Assembly (NCBI GenBank): GCA_031213475.1
Contig: JARUPZ010000016.1
Coordinates: 2,661,140-2,725,139, forward strand
Source: Nereocystis luetkeana
Taxonomy: Eukaryota > Sar > Phaeophyceae > Laminariales > Laminariaceae
Direction: 5' to 3'
DNA: 64,000 nt
Shown piece by piece: positions 58,818 to 64,000 of this stretch. The translations under genes and the position numbers were made by a program. The notes under the pieces are model-generated. The model was not told the origin of the DNA, searched no databases, and saw only the letters and a program-made list of their open reading frames with translations. The stretch's first letter is position 1. Each line of letters opens with the position of its first letter.

Positions 58818-61800
58818 TATCTATCCTATCACCCTCCTATTTATTAATAATAGTAGTGTGAAACGGGCACATTTTTATTTGTAAGTCACCAACAAACGAA
58901 ATATCTATTTATCTGTCAATATGCAGCAGTCTGCATCCAAGCTGCTTTCTTTGCTTCCTCCCTTGAAGGTCACAGTCTAGACTGCTGTGTGTTCATTCGT
59001 CGTGACATATATAATATCATACTCGTACATACATGTCTTCGTGCAGCTTCGTGTACACTTTTTTTGCTCTTCTTCTGCTACCTACCACAGCGTATGTTCC
59101 CGCTGGCCATCCAGGTTCAACAACACAAACAAACATACAAAAACCCACACGCGCACGCGCTCTACGTACGAATATAATATCCGTCCATTCTTTCCCACAC
59201 GTATCATCTGCCATGCTATTTGGAGGCCCGGAGACTTTTGTTTGTCGTATTATACATACGTATTACGTACACATAACATCCGATACAAAATGAATAAATA
59301 AATACGTGGTAGCATTTATTTAAAATATCGCCGCACAAACCGACACAATCAATCACTCACTAACTATTAATAAATGATAATAATGGACAAAACGTATATA
59401 CGATACACATTCATTTACCAGGTACAAAAACATGGCTGTCGTATAATGCAGAGAAATTTCGGATTTTTCGTTTTTTTCCAGCGCTCAGGCCCATCTCTAC
59501 TACTGTTGATGTGGCGTTGTAATTCGCGAAGAAACTCCGAAACTGGAAAAAGCAGCAATAATACCGATGGGCTTTTTTACAACAATCCAACCATCTGGGG
59601 GAGGGGGGGCGATCCAGTTCGTGAAGTGCCCAGTCCACAACAAACTTCGACCCACTTACCATCAGCAGGAAGAAGCTTGGCTTGCCCACTTACTCTGTAC
59701 AAAAAAAACTCCCAGGAGCATCAATCAACTCAACAAGCCGAGTGTTTGCTTTTGGAGACCATTGAGAGGTGAGACTTCTCATCGCAACTAATCAGAGATA
59801 TCGGGATGAGCCCCTCCCCCCTCAGGCTGCGTTGTTGGTTTTGCTATCGGCGTACCTGGTACTTAATATCCATCCATGTAACAACATAAATACATATTAC
59901 AGGTACATACATACATGTTGTATGTACACACGTAAAGTACACCACAAGTACCGGATGGATCCGTCCGTGGATAAATATACAAATAATCCCACCTCTGGCG
60001 TTTTGTTGCATTCAATAACAGCAGTAAGCTGGTAAGTCGAACCAGCAACTATTAATATCATGAATAGTACGTGCCGCGAGGAGGATAATCTTCGAATGTG
60101 ACGAGTTCAACTCTTCTAGCGACGCCATGCTCGGCGTGCACACTACTGCTACAACTACTGGTACCAGGTGCTACTAGTGGACTGGTCATGGATGCCCCAC
60201 CCACATCACATACCACTAGCACGCCGCCTGTATTATAGATCACCCTCTTTTCCCCTCTCAATCCGTGGCGGCCTCCTGCTGGAAAGACCCGGGAGAGAAC
60301 CACACGCTGACTGGTGCTTGCTCTTCTTGCAGCCATGTCACATGTTGTGATGATAATACGTACCAGGGTACCTACGGTTAATACCTGCCTATAGATGGGG
60401 AGCATCACGCCACCTCAAAAACGCGTGTGCAATGCATTTATATCATGCGCTTGCACGCTAATATTCCTCTAGGGCGGCGTTCTTCCGCGGCGGCCGCGAG
60501 GAGGCCAATCGACCAAAAACCACGCTTCCCCATTCACTATCAACGCACATCGATCGTCACAGCAGTAGTCAGTAGTAGTAGTCAGGCAGCCGTGCAAAAA
60601 AACATCCACGGTGTGCACGAGCTTTGCCTGGTATTGAACGTAAATGCACTTACTTCCTCTGCACTATTATATAGCCATAATACTACAAATAAATATTAAT
60701 ATGCACCAAACCTCACTGATTAATTGATGCCAGGTACCAGGTATGCTACTACTGTACTGGTATGTCAGGTACAAAGTACTGGGTAGTCAGTACTACAACA
60801 ATACTCGTGTACCCTTTTCTACAGCATTATTACATTCGATTGGTTGATTCGTTACCGCACTTCTTGGACTTATCCATGGTAGTAGTCCGCCTGATGTCTA
60901 CGCGTATCTATGGGGGGAACGTAAAATCCCCAAAGCACACATCGCACGACCAGTAACTTGGAAAATCTCCGGTGCATCGTGCTAGAAGAGGAGGCATCAT
61001 CGTCATCATCATCGTCATCATCGTCATTGCCCATGTATGTGTCATCACCGCCGCGGTCGTGGTGTCTTCCATTCGGTGACCATCACCACCGAGTCTGGCT
61101 TTCTTTTTCGTTTTACTGCTGCTCTGTGCGAGTCCACACGGCGCGCCGTCGATTTTACCCGCCGTCTTTTGTTTCTTAGGTGTTGAGTTTTTCCGCCGAA
61201 GGCCGATGACCGCCAACGGCAGAATTATTCCGACGGTCTGCACTGAGACGGTAGTGACCTCCGATACGTGCAATCACGCTTCCTGGTACCTGCTAGGTAT
61301 AGCTCATGATAATGGTTGAAGATGCGTCGTCTGTAGGACAGCGAAACTAGTTTATACCTCTTACGGTGTCTACCGCATCTGACAGGCCTGACGGGGCCGT
61401 GCGGTGGGCTCTCGTTGCAGTGTTGATGAAAAGTCACACGTAAAGTATTTTAACAATGATAGCATAATAACAGTAGTACCAGAGGCAGAGAGAGATGTTC
61501 GCGGGCGATAAAAACGACGGCCTTTTTTTGTTTCTTAGGTGCGACTGCGTGGAGGGTGCTTTTAGTTTTGTTTCGTGCTTCGGCGGCTTGCCTGTTCTTT
61601 CCTTACTCGTAGGTTCGTTCGTAGTCACACAGCAGTAATGTAGTACTATACTCCGTTTATATGTCGTGGTTTTGTCAATTTTGGTCGCTTTTTTGTGGTG
61701 TCTCCTTCCTGCTTGGGCGCACGAGACACTTTTTCGGTTTGTTTTAGTTTTTCGATTGTTTCATTATTTTTTTCTTTGTTTTTTTTTCTTCGATTTTTCG

Positions 61801-61861
61801 ATTTTTCTCTCTTTCACAAAATGAGCATATGTCGTGCCTGTAGTATCCGGTGCGATAGCAT

Positions 61862-61965
61862 GCTTGTTTGTGTTCTTCACATATATTAAACACCGAACGA
61901 AACCGTTCTTTCTACCGATCGACATCCAGCACAACCAGTGTGTCTATGCCGATTCTTCATTTCTA
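61862..61965 (-). mobile_element. LINE 3'-end fragment
   Basis: TTGTGTTCTTCACATATATT, CCGTTCTTTCTACCGATCGA and CATCCAGCACAACCAGTG match the family. A small insertion (ATTAAACACCGAACG) precedes CCGTTC. Truncated at GATTCTTCATT. Confidence 0.7.
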
Positions 61966-61997
61966 TTATTACTAATACTATCTGATACTATTAATAT

Positions 61998-62103
61998 ACG
62001 GTAGCGGGAAGGGGGGAGAAGAGCCTGCTATGTGACCCCGGATCTGAGTTACGAGTTGGAAGGAGAGAGAGAAGAAGATGTGCGAAGATAATGAATGGGA
62101 TGG

Positions 62104-62140
<37 letters not shown>
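61998..62140 (+). mobile_element. SINE, 5'-truncated, poly-A tail
   Basis: Begins CGGTAGCGGGAAGGGGGGAG and ends AATGGGATGG followed by 37 A. It is preceded by AT-rich sequence containing a TATTAATA word (61989). Confidence 0.9.
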
Positions 62141-62153
<13 letters not shown>

Positions 62154-62164
62154 ATATTTATAGA

Positions 62165-62489
62165 GCCGGTCGCCCCGGTGGTTCAAGTGGTTAACCTCGA
62201 ATTCTACTTGTTTGAGTCCTGGGTTCGAGCCCTAGGAGGGTCGGACATTGACTTTATTTGCAAAAATAAAAAAAAGGGATTCAATTGTTGAGAGCGCCTT
62301 GCAGCGTGGGTAGGCACAATTCGATGCGAGTCGACGAGGGAAGAAAAGGCTGAAATCTTCTCGCGATAAAAATGAAGGCACGTACCGTAGCGGGAAGGGG
62401 GTAGAAGAGCCTGCTATGTGACCCCGGATCTGAGTTACGAGTTGGAAGGAGAGAGAGAAGAAGATGTGCGAAGATAATGAATGGGATGG

Positions 62490-62516
<27 letters not shown>
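62165..62516 (+). mobile_element. Full-length tRNA-derived SINE
   Basis: Head GCCGGTCGCCCCGGTGGTTC with A box TGGTTCAAGTGG and B box GGTTCGAGCCC, linker TTTATTTGCAAAAATAAAAA, body, and a poly-A tail of about 27 (62490-62516). It is almost identical to the copy at 62581-62932, so both are young. Pol III transcription from the internal promoter is expected from the boxes. Confidence 0.93.
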
Positions 62517-62520
<4 letters not shown>

Positions 62521-62527
62521 GAGAGAG

Positions 62528-62580
62528 ATAGATGTCGACGGATAGAAAGAACGGTTTAATGTGAAGAACACACACACACA
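62528..62580 (+). mobile_element. LINE tail between two SINEs
   Basis: GATGTCGACGGATAGAAAGA followed by ACGGTTTAATGTGAAGAAC and (AC)n is the last 50 bp of the (CA)n-tail LINE. It is a heavily 5'-truncated insertion in the A/T-rich tail of one SINE, with the next SINE starting exactly after the AC run. Confidence 0.85.
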
Positions 62581-62904
62581 GCCGGTCGCCCCGGTGGTTC
62601 AAGTGGTTAACCTCGAATTCTACTTGTTTGAGTCCTGGGTTCGAGCCCTAGGAGGGTCGGACTTTGACTTTATTTGCAAAAATAAAAAAAGGGATTCAAT
62701 TGTTGAGAGCGCCTTGCAGCGTGGGTAGGCACAATTCGATGCGAGTCGACGAGGGAAGAAAAGGCTGAAATCTTCTCGCGATAAAAATGAAGGCACGTAC
62801 CGTAGCGGGAAGGGGGGAGAAGAGCCTGCTATGTGACCCCGGATCTGAGTTACGAGTTGGAAGGAGAGAGAGAAGAAGATGTGCGAAGATAATGAATGGG
62901 ATGG

Positions 62905-62932
<28 letters not shown>
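62581..62932 (+). mobile_element. Full-length tRNA-derived SINE
   Basis: A box at 62595-62606 (TGGTTCAAGTGG), B box at 62638-62648 (GGTTCGAGCCC), body, poly-A of 28 (62905-62932). It starts directly at the (AC)n tail of the LINE fragment. Confidence 0.93.
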
Positions 62933-62935
<3 letters not shown>

Positions 62936-63324
62936 GAGCTCGGTGGTCATGAAACTACGACACAGGGGAAACTACGCAGAGTAGTTGTAGTAGTAGTAGA
63001 AGTAGAAGCAAAGTAGAGAGCAGTGTAATGCCAATCAATGCCATGCACGTTCGTACCTGGTACAGGATATGGTACTCCTGTACGACAGGCACAACGTACG
63101 CATTCCATATCAGAGAGGAAAATCGAATGGAGAAAATCCGGAAAAAAGAGCAACATTCCACTGTTTTTTTTGCCGTCTATACTCTGCTTTTACTGGGTAA
63201 TAAAAACAGCTCTGCTTTCTACTGCGTAATAAAAACTGCTATTATTTGATATTAACACTAATAGCAGTGTACTTACTACCTGGTATTAAGTAAGTACTGA
63301 TGTATGTAGTTAGTGTAGAATCGC

Positions 63325-63450
63325 TGTAGTTTTGTGAGTACAGAGAGAGCTGGTATATCTCTGGGATTGAAGGATTGCCACGGACGCTGGTTGTTGTGTT
63401 GGATGCCCACGGTCAGATATATTGCGTAGCGAGAACACACACTGATACAG
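63325..63450 (+). mobile_element. Diverged LINE 3'-end copy
   Basis: GTTTTGTGAGTACAGAGAGA, TCTCTGGGATTGAAGGATTG, CCACGGACGCTGGTTGTTGT and ACACACACTGATACAG follow the family order to the AC tail. Confidence 0.65.
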
Positions 63451-63554
63451 CAGCGTGTGTTTCCCCCCCACCCCATACCAAGTATATAACACGAGCATTC
63501 GCCCTCCTTTTCTCCCTCCATCCTTTTATTACCAAAACTGCTGCTTGCTGCTGC

Positions 63555-63585
<31 letters not shown>

Positions 63586-63596
63586 GCAGTAGTAGC

Positions 63597-63622
<26 letters not shown>
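63555..63622 (+). repeat. (GTT)n then (AGT)n microsatellites
   Basis: About 11 GTT units followed by about 11 AGT/AGC units. They abut the minus-strand SINE at 63623. Confidence 0.9.
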
Positions 63623-63628
<6 letters not shown>

Positions 63629-63890
63629 CTCTGATCCGGGGTCACATAGTCGGCTCTTATCCCCCCTCCCCGCTACGTACGGTTCTGGCCTTACACACAT
63701 TTTTATCGCGAGAACACCGCTGTAGCACTTTCTTTCTTGCCTCGCGGCCTCCTGTCGAATTATGCCTACACACGCCCCGAAGAAGGCGCTCCATGACAGC
63801 AGCCATAAAAAGGTGGTTCTTTTTTGTTTTCGCAAATCAAGTAAAAATCTTCCCACGATGGGATTCGAACTCACGAGCGGGCACCAAAAT
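63623..63890 (-). mobile_element. SINE relative with a different tRNA-like head
   Basis: The minus strand has a B box (GAGTTCGAATCCC at about 63860), then ACTTGATTTGCGAAAACAAA, then the SINE body in diverged form (GGCATAATTCGACAGGAGGC, TCGCGATAAAAATGTGTG, CCGACTATGTGACCCC, GGATCAGAGCC). The head sequence around the B box (CCCGCTCGTGAGTTCG) differs from that of the 62-kb copies. This suggests a subfamily with another tRNA origin. Confidence 0.65.
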
Positions 63891-63903
63891 CCTACAACTA
63901 CTA

Positions 63904-64000
63904 CGACGGGGGACCATAGTAAATAGGACCAAGTATTGCTGTCAATAGTAAAAATAGGGAAATGTATAGGTTTTTGTTTGTACCGCAGGTCCTATTAACT
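63904..64000. mobile_element. TA-flanked MITE, copy 10, cut by the window end
   Basis: Begins with ACGGGGGACCATAGTAAATA after TA at 63902-63903. It continues to GGTCCTATTAACT at the last base, so only the last few bases of the right terminus fall outside the window. Confidence 0.8.

Larger units (their letters stand above)
54863..61860. other. AT-rich gene-poor DNA with MITEs and footprint words
   Basis: Carries MITE copies 6-9, fourteen TACCWGGTA words (56637, 56702, 56709, 57400, 57426, 57501, 58033, 58172, 58179, 59416, 59853, 60735 and others nearby, hand count) and many TATTAATA words. I recognise no gene. At 60960-61190 the minus strand has a Lys-rich stretch (PKKQKTAGKIDG) and, in another frame, an Asp run from (GAT)n. 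A similar PKKQKKA stretch lies at 61510-61545. These could be exons of a nuclear protein, but there is no supporting domain. Confidence 0.45.

Noticed and set aside
60908..61628. Minus-strand gene for a Lys- and Asp-rich nuclear protein
   Set aside because: The Lys-rich and Asp-rich parts are in different frames. The Asp run comes from a (GAT)n repeat, and no domain or splice structure supports it.

Overview
The window is eukaryotic nuclear DNA that is almost entirely repeats. The only host gene I recognise is a fragment of the translation factor subunit eIF3M. It is split by two introns that are full of repeats and poly-C runs. The style (large introns, long poly-C tracts, a YADD-type non-LTR retrotransposon, a Ty3-like remnant with an unusual post-integrase module) makes me think of a brown alga or other stramenopile. 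That is an inference from family resemblance, not proven by the sequence.

Layout. 0.9-5.7 kb: eIF3M exons with repeat-laden introns. 5.7-13 kb: gene-poor DNA with minisatellites, a (CCCT)n array and a decayed Ty3-like pol fragment. 13-30 kb: a nest of mobile elements. Its host is one minus-strand LINE whose pieces lie between about 24.9 and 14.9 kb. That LINE is split by a 4.0-kb LTR element with identical 262-bp LTRs and a 5-bp target duplication, by a second LINE in the opposite direction, by a tRNA-derived SINE and by a small inverted repeat. It ends in an 819-bp (TG)n tract. 30-32.6 kb: no gene. 32.6-35.4 kb: a nearly intact LINE open reading frame with one frameshift. 35.5-53.5 kb: an anomalous block, poor in repeats, with scattered unassigned reading frames. 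53.5-64 kb: AT-richer DNA with many MITEs, a SINE array and LINE tails.

Different retroposon families here carry different simple-sequence tails: (CA)n and (CAA)n for LINE subfamilies, poly-A for the SINE, and probably poly-C for an unnamed repeat (R1). The longest microsatellites in the window sit at LINE tails.

The strongest unexpected signal is two short palindromes that are far too common. TACCWGGTA occurs 29 times and TATTAATA 29 times by hand count, against about 0.5 and 1 expected by chance. Both read as TA + a few terminal bases + TA, the form of Tc1/mariner-type excision footprints. TATTAATA is what the 105-bp TA-flanked MITE of this window (termini TTACGG...CCGTAA) would leave if excised with 2-nt overhangs. 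Comparison of paralogous LINE tails shows copies with and without the inserted bases. Footprints sometimes overlap by one shared TA. Both words are absent from about 35.5 to 53.5 kb.
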